Positions 51,513-59,800 of a stretch of 64,000 nucleotides of DNA are shown here, piece after piece. A program made the position numbers and the translations under genes. The stretch comes from JBJHDF01 sp050486405 (GTDB lineage: Bacteria > Pseudomonadota > Gammaproteobacteria > Pseudomonadales > Cellvibrionaceae), in assembly GCA_050486405.1 (NCBI GenBank), contig JBJHDF010000020.1, positions 15,864 to 79,863 of the forward strand, given 5' to 3'. The notes below the pieces were generated by a model. The model was not told where the DNA came from, searched no databases, and was given only the letters and a program-made list of their open reading frames with translations. How positions within the stretch are numbered: the stretch's first letter is position 1; each line of letters starts with the position of its first letter.

Positions 51513-53354
51513 TCAGGGTGACAAATTGGCCTGGTCGGCGTCTCCAGTGGGCACCAGCCGATAGATGGCGCCGTTGGGCTGGTTGAGTACCAGATACGGA
51601 TAGCCGTCCGGGCCGCCGACCACGTCGCGAATGCGCCCAGCGTTCTGCAGCAGCACCTCTTCCCCCAGCACCCGCTTGCCGTCCATGCGCAGCAGGCGCA
51701 ATTCCTGCTGTCCCAGAGTGGCCACCAGCAGGTGATTGCGCCAGCCGGGGAAGCGGTTGCCGGTGTAGAAGTGAATCTGGGAGACGGCGATGGAGGGAGT
51801 CCACTGATGAATCGGTGGCTCGGTGCCTTCCAGATAAGGGCTTTCAGAAATGATGGTGCCGTCGTAGTTAGTGCCGTGGGAGACCAGCGGCCAACCGTAG
51901 TTGAGTCCCCGGTGAATCAGATTCACTTCGTCGCCGCCCCGGGGGCCGTGCTCGGCGGACCAGATATCACCTGTGTGGGGGTGAGTGGTCATACCCTGGG
52001 GATTGCGGTGGCCGTAGCTCCACACCGACGCCTGGGCGCCCTCGATGCCGATAAAGGGGTTGTCCTTCGGTACCCGGCCGTCGTCGTACAGGCGGTGGAT
52101 CTTGCCAAACGGGTTTTGCACTGATTGCGCCAACTCCCCCAGGCCCCGGTCGCCCACACTGAAATAGATATAGCCGTCGTGAAACGTCATGCGTGAGCCG
52201 AAGTGGGCAAAGTAGTCCGAGTAGAACTCCTGGGGCGCCTGGTAGATGGTCTGCTGGTTGACCCAGTTCAGGCCATCCAGTTGCCCGCGCACAATTCGCG
52301 TCATGGTGGTGTTGTTTTCACCCAGGTCCGAATAGCTCAGATACAGCCAGCCGTTCTTCGCGTAATCCGGGTGCGGCAGCACCGCCAGCAGGCCGCCCTG
52401 GCTGCGGTTCCACACGGCCGGCGTGCCCGCCACCGGCCCCAGGCGCTTGCCGTCGCGAAACAGCAGCAGACCGCCGTTTTTCTGGGTGGCGGCTATGGTG
52501 CCGTCCGGCAGAAAAGTCATGGCCCATAGCTCTACCGGCGCCTCGCCAACCAGTTCCGGAACGAACTGATAGCCGCCCGCGGAAAAGTGCGTTGGCACCG
52601 CTTCTGCCTCCCGGGTGATGCCGTCGTTTTTGCCGGGCTCGGCGCTCAGGGTGAAATACTTCAGGTTGAATATGCCACCGCCGTCGATACCCATAAAACA
52701 GAAGGTCTGGCGGCCCCGCACCGGTTCACTCAACCCTACCCGGGCCGTTGTAAAGGTTTCCCAGCCTCCGGTTGACGGCAGCGTTTTCTCCCCCAGATTC
52801 AGGCGCCTCCCCAGGCCACTGGGGTCAATCACGATCAGGGCGAAGCGGCCGGTTTCATCGGTGCCCCGGGCATAGTGGAGCTCAACGCTGTTGACCCCGG
52901 TCATGTCCAGATCGTCGTAGCAGACCTGGCTGTGGCCATCGATATGACCGAGATAGTACAGGTCCGGATCCTCATCTCCGGGAGTAATCCGGTAGTTGGA
53001 CGATATGTCGGGGTTCAGCGACGCAACGTCTATTCGCCGGGCGGCAACGGGTGCCTGTGCTGTCCCGGGATGAATCAGGGAGGCCAGGGCGAGTATTTCC
53101 TCTTCGGTCAGAGCCGCGGCGAAGCCGGGCATACCGTCCCGGGGCAGGCCGTCCCGGATGATATCGGCCACCTCGGCGAGGGTGTGATCCCGCTGCCAGT
53201 CGTAGGTTGCGCCGGACAGGCCAAAATGGCCGTAGTGACAACTGGCGCAATGCTGGTCGAACAGGCTTTCGCTGGCGTTTGCACTCAGCGCCAGCATCAG
53301 TGTGGTAAACAGCCCCGCCAACCCGGCGTGGTATCTGGTGGTTTTCTCTTGCAT
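51513..53354 (-). CDS. PQQ-dependent sugar dehydrogenase with N-terminal cytochrome c domain
   Basis: 613-residue periplasmic protein. A signal peptide (about 1-28) precedes a mono-heme cytochrome c domain with CASCH (about 37-41) and MPGF as axial Met region. A beta-sandwich of carbohydrate-binding CBM6 type follows (about 120-240). The C-terminal soluble glucose dehydrogenase beta-propeller (about 265-605) has GDRGLGE, YGHRNPQGM and SAEHGPRGGDEVNL. Such enzymes oxidise aldoses and pass electrons to cytochrome c. The nearby oxidase would be a possible terminal acceptor. Confidence 0.87.
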   Translation of the reverse strand: MQEKTTRYHAGLAGLFTTLMLALSANASESLFDQHCASCHYGHFGLSGATYDWQRDHTLAEVADIIRDGLPRDGMPGFAAALTEEEILALASLIHPGTAQAPVAARRIDVASLNPDISSNYRITPGDEDPDLYYLGHIDGHSQVCYDDLDMTGVNSVELHYARGTDETGRFALIVIDPSGLGRRLNLGEKTLPSTGGWETFTTARVGLSEPVRGRQTFCFMGIDGGGIFNLKYFTLSAEPGKNDGITREAEAVPTHFSAGGYQFVPELVGEAPVELWAMTFLPDGTIAATQKNGGLLLFRDGKRLGPVAGTPAVWNRSQGGLLAVLPHPDYAKNGWLYLSYSDLGENNTTMTRIVRGQLDGLNWVNQQTIYQAPQEFYSDYFAHFGSRMTFHDGYIYFSVGDRGLGELAQSVQNPFGKIHRLYDDGRVPKDNPFIGIEGAQASVWSYGHRNPQGMTTHPHTGDIWSAEHGPRGGDEVNLIHRGLNYGWPLVSHGTNYDGTIISESPYLEGTEPPIHQWTPSIAVSQIHFYTGNRFPGWRNHLLVATLGQQELRLLRMDGKRVLGEEVLLQNAGRIRDVVGGPDGYPYLVLNQPNGAIYRLVPTGDADQANLSP

Positions 53355-53449
53355 GGTAAGGCGTCCCCCAGTGTGAAAAGGCAGACGCTAGCCCGACCGC
53401 CGCAGCAGCAGCCAGTGTTCCGGGATGAATGGTGGAATAGTGGGGGGAA

Positions 53450-54274
53450 TCAGCCGGTTGATTTGAGTCGGGCGTGGACCGCGCGGCTGATGCTCAGCAC
53501 CCGCCCGCAGCGCAGATGCACGGTGCCGTTGCCGGCGGCGCGGGTCCTGATGCGGTCAATGGCATCCAGATTGACGATGTGGCTGCGGTGTACCCGCAGA
53601 AACTGCCCGCTGGGCAGCATGTCCTCCACCTGCTTCATGGTGGCCCGCAGCAGATAGGTCTGGCCGTTGCTGTGGATTTCCACATAGTTGCCGGCGGCGT
53701 CGATGCAGTCGATGCGGTCCACCCGCACCAGGCACTTGTCGCTGCCCTTGCTCACCAGCAGCGTCTGCGGCGTTTCGGTGGCGATCGGCCGGGCGGGCGA
53801 TACAGCAGCGGTCCCGGCAGTTGCCGCCACCGGGCTGCGCGGACGCAGAAAAAAATGCCAGAAAAAGGTGAGGGCGGCCAGGGTGGCCAGGTAGCGGATG
53901 GAGTAGATGACCAGCACTGCAGCGGGTTCCATCTCTACCGCATGTCTGCCCTGGAAGACTTTCAGCGCAAGCATCGCCAGCAAGGCCAGTCCGCCCACCC
54001 ACAGATAGGTGGCGACCAGCCCCATGCGCCGCGAATAGAGCCGGAAGCCCAGGAAAACCAGGGGCGTGGCCAATACCCACACCCACCATTCCCGCAGTAT
54101 CCAGAAGGCCGTGCCGCCCACATCCGGCGCCTCGGCGGACAGCACCCACTTGTAGAGCAGGCAATAAGCCGTAAGCAGGCCTATGTAGGTACCCCAGAGC
54201 ACCAGTGACAGGGGCAGCAGGTTGGCGTTCAGGCGACGGGTAAAATCGGGAACCTGGGGCGAAGTGGCGGACAT
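53450..54274 (-). CDS. Membrane-bound LytTR-domain regulator
   Basis: 274-residue protein with four transmembrane helices in the first ~150 residues and a C-terminal LytTR DNA-binding domain (about 170-272). The domain includes VDRIDCIDAAGNYVEIHS, LRATMKQVEDMLP and FLRVHRSHIVNLDAI. No receiver domain is present, so it is a one-component membrane regulator. It lies 95 bases downstream of the dehydrogenase start and on the same strand. Targets are unknown. Confidence 0.85.
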   Translation of the reverse strand: MSATSPQVPDFTRRLNANLLPLSLVLWGTYIGLLTAYCLLYKWVLSAEAPDVGGTAFWILREWWVWVLATPLVFLGFRLYSRRMGLVATYLWVGGLALLAMLALKVFQGRHAVEMEPAAVLVIYSIRYLATLAALTFFWHFFLRPRSPVAATAGTAAVSPARPIATETPQTLLVSKGSDKCLVRVDRIDCIDAAGNYVEIHSNGQTYLLRATMKQVEDMLPSGQFLRVHRSHIVNLDAIDRIRTRAAGNGTVHLRCGRVLSISRAVHARLKSTG

Positions 54275-54352
54275 AGTGGCCTCTGGTCTGTGTCTGCAGC
54301 CATTATATTAACCCGGCAACAACATTGCCAGACCAGGGTTCCCTCGCTGACC

Positions 54353-54400
54353 TCACCAACCGAAACCAACCCGCAGTCAGAGCTGCTGTTTGTCATTGTC
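54353..54400 (-). pseudogene. Remnant of a TpsB-like outer-membrane barrel C-terminus
   Basis: On the minus strand this reads DNDKQQL-stop-LRVGFGW-stop, against the end of the intact TpsB gene, DDKQQFWLRAELHW-stop. The DNA is alignable with 55145-55192 over 48 bases at about two-thirds identity, with ccgcag and tttgtcat shared. LRVGFGW ending in an aromatic residue is the usual C-terminal signature of outer-membrane barrels. Only ~16 codons remain, starting 3 bases beyond the vapC pseudogene. Confidence 0.5.
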
Positions 54401-54403
54401 GCG

Positions 54404-54781
54404 TCACAATATATTAACAGCCAACCCCCGTCCGGCAGATGCCAGCCGCAGATCATTGGTCCACAAGGCGCTACAGTTGTGATATTGCGCGCAAGCCAGG
54501 TGCAACGCATCGGGGGGTTTTCAGTGCAAACCGCGCACGCAGTTGGGCGGCCTGCAAAAAGACCGGCGAGGTCAGTGGTAATTCCTCAAACTCGGCAAAA
54601 AAAGCTTGATAACGCTGTTGCAGTTGCACATCGCCGTCGCGTAGTGGATGCGCCAGGCACTCAAGGGGGAAATGGCGAAGCCCTGCCCGGTTTCATACTC
54701 CAGCGCATTGATCACACGCTCGGCGAAACGCGGATGATTTTCCGCTGCGTAAATCAACAGGCAAGAATCGAGATAAATCAA
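54404..54781 (-). pseudogene. vapC-like PIN toxin gene broken by two compensating frameshifts
   Basis: The 5' part encodes MIYLDSCLLIYAAENHPRFAE in one frame. The middle (QRYQAFFAEFEELPLTSP ... RARFALKTP) lies in another. The 3' part (DALHLACAQYHNCSALWTNDL) returns to the first frame and ends with NIL-stop. Near 54655-54675 a 3n+1 deletion is needed; loss of one copy of a TTGAGTGCC repeat (10 bases) would fit. At 54512-54517 a run of six G (plus strand) has one base too many. Intact it would be about 128 residues. The antitoxin gene overlaps its start by 4 bases. Confidence 0.8.
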
Positions 54782-55029
54782 TCCCAGCTCTCACGTTCTG
54801 CAGCGATCGCCGCATCCAACTCGGCAGCACTGCGTTGCAGATGTGCAGGCAGAGGATTAGCTTTTAGCCAGCGCGCCGGATTGCCATGTCTGTTTTCAGG
54901 CACACTTGCCGTTGGCACCAGTTTAACCATCGGCTCTCCCCGATTGGCGATAATCACTTCCTCTCCCGCCTTCACCCGGCGCAACAGGGCGGACAGGTTG
55001 TTTTTTGCTTCCAGAATATTGACCTGCAT
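54778..55029 (-). CDS. Phd/YefM-type antitoxin
   Basis: 83-residue antitoxin. MQVNILEAKNNLSALLRRV followed by GEEVIIANRGEPMVKLVP is the Phd/YefM DNA-binding and dimerisation domain. The Pro-rich C-terminal tail (about 45-83) would bind the toxin. The ATG at 55029 is preferred over one 27 bases upstream. Its stop overlaps the start of the broken vapC. The antitoxin itself looks intact, so an orphan antitoxin may be produced. Confidence 0.83.
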   Translation of the reverse strand: MQVNILEAKNNLSALLRRVKAGEEVIIANRGEPMVKLVPTASVPENRHGNPARWLKANPLPAHLQRSAAELDAAIAAERESWD

Positions 55030-55144
55030 AGAATACCCCTCCTGTCTAACGCACATTTTGATACGGTAACGGGTAGCTTAGCCTGTATAGCTAAATATAG
55101 CCATAATTGGCTACTCAGCCCGGAAACCTCCGCTGGGCGCAAAT

Positions 55145-56878
55145 TTACCAATGCAACTCCGCCCGCAGCCAGAATTGTTGTTTGTCATCACTGCCGTCGA
55201 TGTTGTTACCCGTAACGGCACTGCGGCCCGGGTTGTCACCCAGGCCCCTGGCCCAGGTGGCATCGACGCTCAGGGGTTGGTACTGCCAGCTCAGTTTCAG
55301 ACCGGCGCTTTCCAGGCTGTAGCGATTGCAAGCGCAGCCGTTGGTATGGGGAATCCCGACCGGTTCTTCATTGATGCGGATGCGGCCCGCATCCACAAAG
55401 GTGGCCAGTTGCAGGTGGCCTCGGGTGATTTGTGGTACCCGGTAACGCAGCTCCAGGGTGCCCAGTAAACCGCTGTCGCCTTGCCCCTCGGCGACGGGCC
55501 AGCCGCGCAGGCCGTAGGGACCGCCGAGGCTCAGCTTTTGCGAGCTGTCCAGATTGCCGCTGGCCCACTGGGTGTACAGCCGGGTGTAGAGGGTAAAGTG
55601 GTGGGGCAGAAACTGGTGGCGGACCAGGTTGAGATTGACGGTGTGAAAGCGGCCATGGGTGCCAAGGCTCGCCTGATCCGCCGCCAGGGCATCGGGCAGT
55701 GCCGATAGGTCCAGTTCCCCCGAGGTGAAGAGCAGGCTTAGCCGGGTCACGCCGCCCTGGCCCAGGTTGTCGCGGTAATCGCCACTGACTCCAACACGCC
55801 AGGCGTCGATCTCCTTGTCGCTAAATCGTCCGGCGATGCTGTCATCTTTCAGTTGTTGCTGCATATAGTCGCCATTGAGATCCACACGCAGCGTGCGGCT
55901 GCGGATCAGCGCGTAGTCCATGCCGAGAGTGGCACGGCGGGCCTCGCCCGTCAGTTGCAGTGTTTTACCGGGGTCTTCCTGGTGTTCATAGTCCAGATGG
56001 CTATAGCTGACTCTGGCGGTAAAGGGCGTGGCACCCAGGGGTATCTGTCCGTTGAGCGCCAGATAGTCCTGTCCTTTGGCGCCGCTGTAGGTAAAGCTGC
56101 TGTAGTCGCCGTAGCCGCTGAGGTTGTTCAGCCGCAGGGTGGCGGCGCCTTGCCATTCACCGGTGCTCTTCACACCATAGTTGTTGCCCGACAGTGACAG
56201 GCCTACGGGTCTGCCTTCATCCACCCGCACGGTGAGCACACTGGTGTCGGGGGTGGCGCCGGGCGATAAAGAACCGCGAGCACTGACGCCGGGCAGGTCG
56301 TTTATGCGCAGCAGCGTGTCCGTTAAATTGTCGCGGGTGGCACCGTCTTCCAGTGCGCGTTGCCCCATGGCCTCAATGCGTTTTTCGCGCAAGCGGACGT
56401 TATCGCTGCGCACCACCTCAATGGCGGACAGACTGCCCCGGTGTATCTGCAGGGTGATGTCGCCCTCGGTGACATCCTGCGGTGGCAGGTTGGCGTAGGC
56501 CAGCAGCTCACCCTGTTGTTGCAGCCGCTGGGTGACGCGATCAGCCAGTGCCTGCAGACCATGAATATCCAGGCGCTGCCCCACGGCCAGGGCTTCCAGT
56601 GCCTGACGATCCGCGTTGGATAGTAAATCGCTCTGCCCGGTAAAGATCAGGCGGGCCACTTGCACGCTGCCCTCGCTGATATTGTCCGCATGCGGTTCCG
56701 GCAAGGGCGCCAGCGGTGTGGCTTGCTCGTCTGCCACAGGTGGCCGTTCCCGATCCGCCTGTTGTCGGATTTGTTCGTTCAACAGCACACCGGCGTCCTG
56801 GGCTAGCGCCAAATTGGCGGTAAAAGTGGGCAACGTCAGTCCGATCAGTAACCCGCATTTTCTGGCGATGGATTTCAT
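55145..56878 (-). CDS. TpsB outer-membrane transporter (ShlB/FhaC/HecB family)
   Basis: 577-residue two-partner secretion transporter. A signal peptide (about 1-26) is followed by a periplasmic helix/linker and two POTRA domains (about 65-220; QVARLIFTGQSDLLS and ITLQIHRGSLSAIEV). A 16-strand barrel follows, with the loop-6 motif LGGPYGLRGWP and a C-terminal Trp. It should export the adjacent TpsA protein. The ATG at 56878 has AAGGA upstream and lies 13 bases after the TpsA stop. The open frame extending further upstream is the reverse-frame repeat region of tpsA and is not used. Confidence 0.92.
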   Translation of the reverse strand: MKSIARKCGLLIGLTLPTFTANLALAQDAGVLLNEQIRQQADRERPPVADEQATPLAPLPEPHADNISEGSVQVARLIFTGQSDLLSNADRQALEALAVGQRLDIHGLQALADRVTQRLQQQGELLAYANLPPQDVTEGDITLQIHRGSLSAIEVVRSDNVRLREKRIEAMGQRALEDGATRDNLTDTLLRINDLPGVSARGSLSPGATPDTSVLTVRVDEGRPVGLSLSGNNYGVKSTGEWQGAATLRLNNLSGYGDYSSFTYSGAKGQDYLALNGQIPLGATPFTARVSYSHLDYEHQEDPGKTLQLTGEARRATLGMDYALIRSRTLRVDLNGDYMQQQLKDDSIAGRFSDKEIDAWRVGVSGDYRDNLGQGGVTRLSLLFTSGELDLSALPDALAADQASLGTHGRFHTVNLNLVRHQFLPHHFTLYTRLYTQWASGNLDSSQKLSLGGPYGLRGWPVAEGQGDSGLLGTLELRYRVPQITRGHLQLATFVDAGRIRINEEPVGIPHTNGCACNRYSLESAGLKLSWQYQPLSVDATWARGLGDNPGRSAVTGNNIDGSDDKQQFWLRAELHW

Positions 56879-56891
56879 AAACGTAGTTTCC

Positions 56892-59800
56892 TTACTGCAA
56901 CAGGTCGTCGGGTACTGTTTCGGGTTTATCGTCGTCGCATTCTTCTTCTTTATCATCATCGTCACAGGCGCGCGCCACTGCATTGAAAAGGCTGCCACCA
57001 TCGAGGTTGTTTTCTGGATCGGTTGGATCAACCGGATCAGTCGGGTCAAACGGATCAGTCGGGTCGGTCGGGTCGGTCGGATCGGTCGGATCGGTCGGAT
57101 CGGTTGGATCGGTTGGATCGGTTGGATCAACCGGATCAACCGGATCAACCGGATCAACCGGATCAACCGGATCGGTTGGATCGGCCGGATCAGTCGGATC
57201 CACAGGCGCCGCTGTAATGCTGCCTGTAGCGCTGGCCAGCGTGACGGTGTAGTTGTTGCCGCCATTACCATCGTCCAGCACATAACCGCCATTGACGTTC
57301 AGAGTGCGCTCGCCCACCTCAGCGGAGTCGAAGGACTGGCCGAGGTTGCTCACATTATCGCCCGCCAACAGGCCGCTCACGCTGACAACACCATTGGAGT
57401 CCGTACTGCCGTCATAAACCCGGCTGTCGCTGACCGCGCTCAAGGTCAGAGTGGCCGGGGTGATCTCCAGCGTGCCGTCGGTCAATGTTAAATCGTAACC
57501 CTGCTGGCTGGAATACAAGCCCTCCAGGCTTATAGCGTAGCTGCCCACATTGCGACCGCTGCCTTCGTAAGCGGCAGTCCCAAACAGCAACGCGGGATCA
57601 TAAGTGCCACTGACGCTGTAGCTGCCTGAAGCAAACTGTTCCGCTGCGTTGTACGTCAGAGTTTCATCATCCGCCGCAATCGTCAGTGGCGTCAGAAAAA
57701 CGCGCAGCAAGGGCGTGGTACTGCCCTCGTAAATACGCCAGACACTGCCAGTGCCGCCTTGGGCGTCAATATCCCAGCCCGCATCCGCGAAGGTCATAAG
57801 CTGTTGCAGTTCAGCTTCGGTCCTGCCTTCAGTGTTGATGGGAACCTGAGCTTGTTGCCCAACACCGGTCGCCATCACTTCACTGTTCCAGAAGCTGTCT
57901 CTCACCTCTCCGGCACTGCCGCCCACCAGGGCACCGATATGCTCATTACCCGTCATACTGCCCAGAGCATAACTCTGATCGACTCTGCCGAACAGGTTGT
58001 ACCCCACCAGGCCGCCCACATAATCGCCTGTGCTTTCCACACTGCCCGTGGCATAGCTTTGCTCAATCAGCGCCAACAGTTGTGCGCCCACCAGACCACC
58101 GACATAATCCCCCGAACCGGTGACACTGCTGGTGGCATAGCTCTGGCTTATGCGGGCGGTAAACTCGGGACTCCAGTCGCCGTTGATACCGCCCACCAGC
58201 GCACCCACATTACCGGCACCCTCAATGCTGCCACCGGACAGACCGATACGCTGCAATTCGCCGCCACTACCCACGTAGCCAAACAGACCAACGTAATCCT
58301 GAGCGGGGCGCTGAATCAACAGGCCACTGATGGCATGGCCCTGGCCGTCCAGGCTGCCGGTGAAAGGGTTGCTGTCATAGACACCAATGGGGATAAAGCC
58401 CATGGCTTGATCGGGCGTACCTGTGTCATTGTCATGGTCGCCGACATTCCAGTTGGCCGTACCACTGGCATCAATGTTATTGGCCAGCACAAAGTCATTG
58501 CCCAGCAAGTTGTAGGACGCCATGCCCTGCAGGCCGTAGATATCGGTGATTTGATAGGCACCCGCACCATCACTGTCACCATCGCCCCCCAGCACCCGCA
58601 GGAAAGTGGCATTGGCCGGGTCAAGACGGAAATCGTTAACGGCAAAACCAGGCAGGCTGGCGCTGTTCTGCACCCAGTTGCCGCCGGCCAGATCAAACAC
58701 GCTATCGGCACCACCATTGATGGCACCGATGTTGAAGATATCGCCCGTGGTGTCGATACGCAGGGTGCCTTCGGTCCAGCCGATGCTGATGCCTTGCAAG
58801 TCAATATCGCCCGCATCGGTACCCGCCGTGGCAATGGTGCGGTTGCCCACGATCAGGTCATAGCGCTGCTGGTGGGAATACAAACCCTCCGCACCGGCAA
58901 CGCTGGCGGTGTAAACACCTGCAGCGTCGCTGGTGAGTACCAGTGTATCGCCCCCGATCAGACTGCCGAGAATAGCCGGATCGCTGGCGTCATACCCGCT
59001 CAGCGCGGCGATATTGCCTGCGTCAAAGTCAGCGCCGTCGAACTCCGGCAAAATAGCCAGCTCAGTCAAAAAAGTGCGCAGCAAAGGTGTGGTATTGCCC
59101 TCGTAAATGCGCCAGACGCTGCCGGTGCCGCCTTCGGCATCGATATCGTCGTCCCAGTCGGAGAAGGTGGATAGTTGCCGAAGCTGTCCCAACGTATGGG
59201 CACCACCCAGAGAATTGCCCTGGTGGCCTCCGGCGGTATTACCCCCGTTATTGATTGGATTGTCATTCCCGTCCGTGGTGGCGTAGAAACTCTCAGTAAT
59301 GCTGGAGGTGGACTGAAAATCGTACCCCACCAGGCCGCCCACATATGCTTGACCCGTTACGCTGCCGGTGACATAGCTCTGATTGACGTGGCCAAAAAGG
59401 CTGTACCCCACCAGGCCGCCGACATCGACGGAACCCTCCACACTGCCCGTGGCATAACTCTGGCTGATCATGCCAGTATTCCTGCCAGCCAAGCCGCCAA
59501 CACTTTCGGAACCGGTAACGCTGCCGGTGGCATAGCTCTGGTTGATAATGCTGCTATTCCCGCCCGCCAGGCCGCCGACATTATTGATACCCGTCACGCT
59601 GACTGCGGCATGGCTCCGGCTGATACTGTTACCATTTAGGCCCACCAGGCCGCCGACATATTCGATACCCGTCACGCTGCCCACAGCATAGCTCTGGCTG
59701 AGACTGCCAGTATTCATGCCTACCAAGCCGCCTATATCACTGAAGCCCGCCACACTGCCCATAGCGAAGCTCTGGCTGATACTGCCAGCGTTGCGGCCCA

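Noticed and set aside
57016..57201. CRISPR-like short regular repeat
   Set aside because: The 9-base units are directly adjacent with no spacers, and they encode an Asp-Pro repeat inside tpsA.
56879..57292. Upstream extension of the TpsB frame rich in Ile-Arg-Leu repeats
   Set aside because: It is the out-of-frame reading of the tpsA tandem repeat; a signal peptide and ribosome-binding site support the start at 56878.
57759..59174. Long open frame on the plus strand inside tpsA
   Set aside because: It is the reverse of the repetitive tpsA coding region and shows no recognisable domain; tpsA itself has clear TPS and GLUG motifs.
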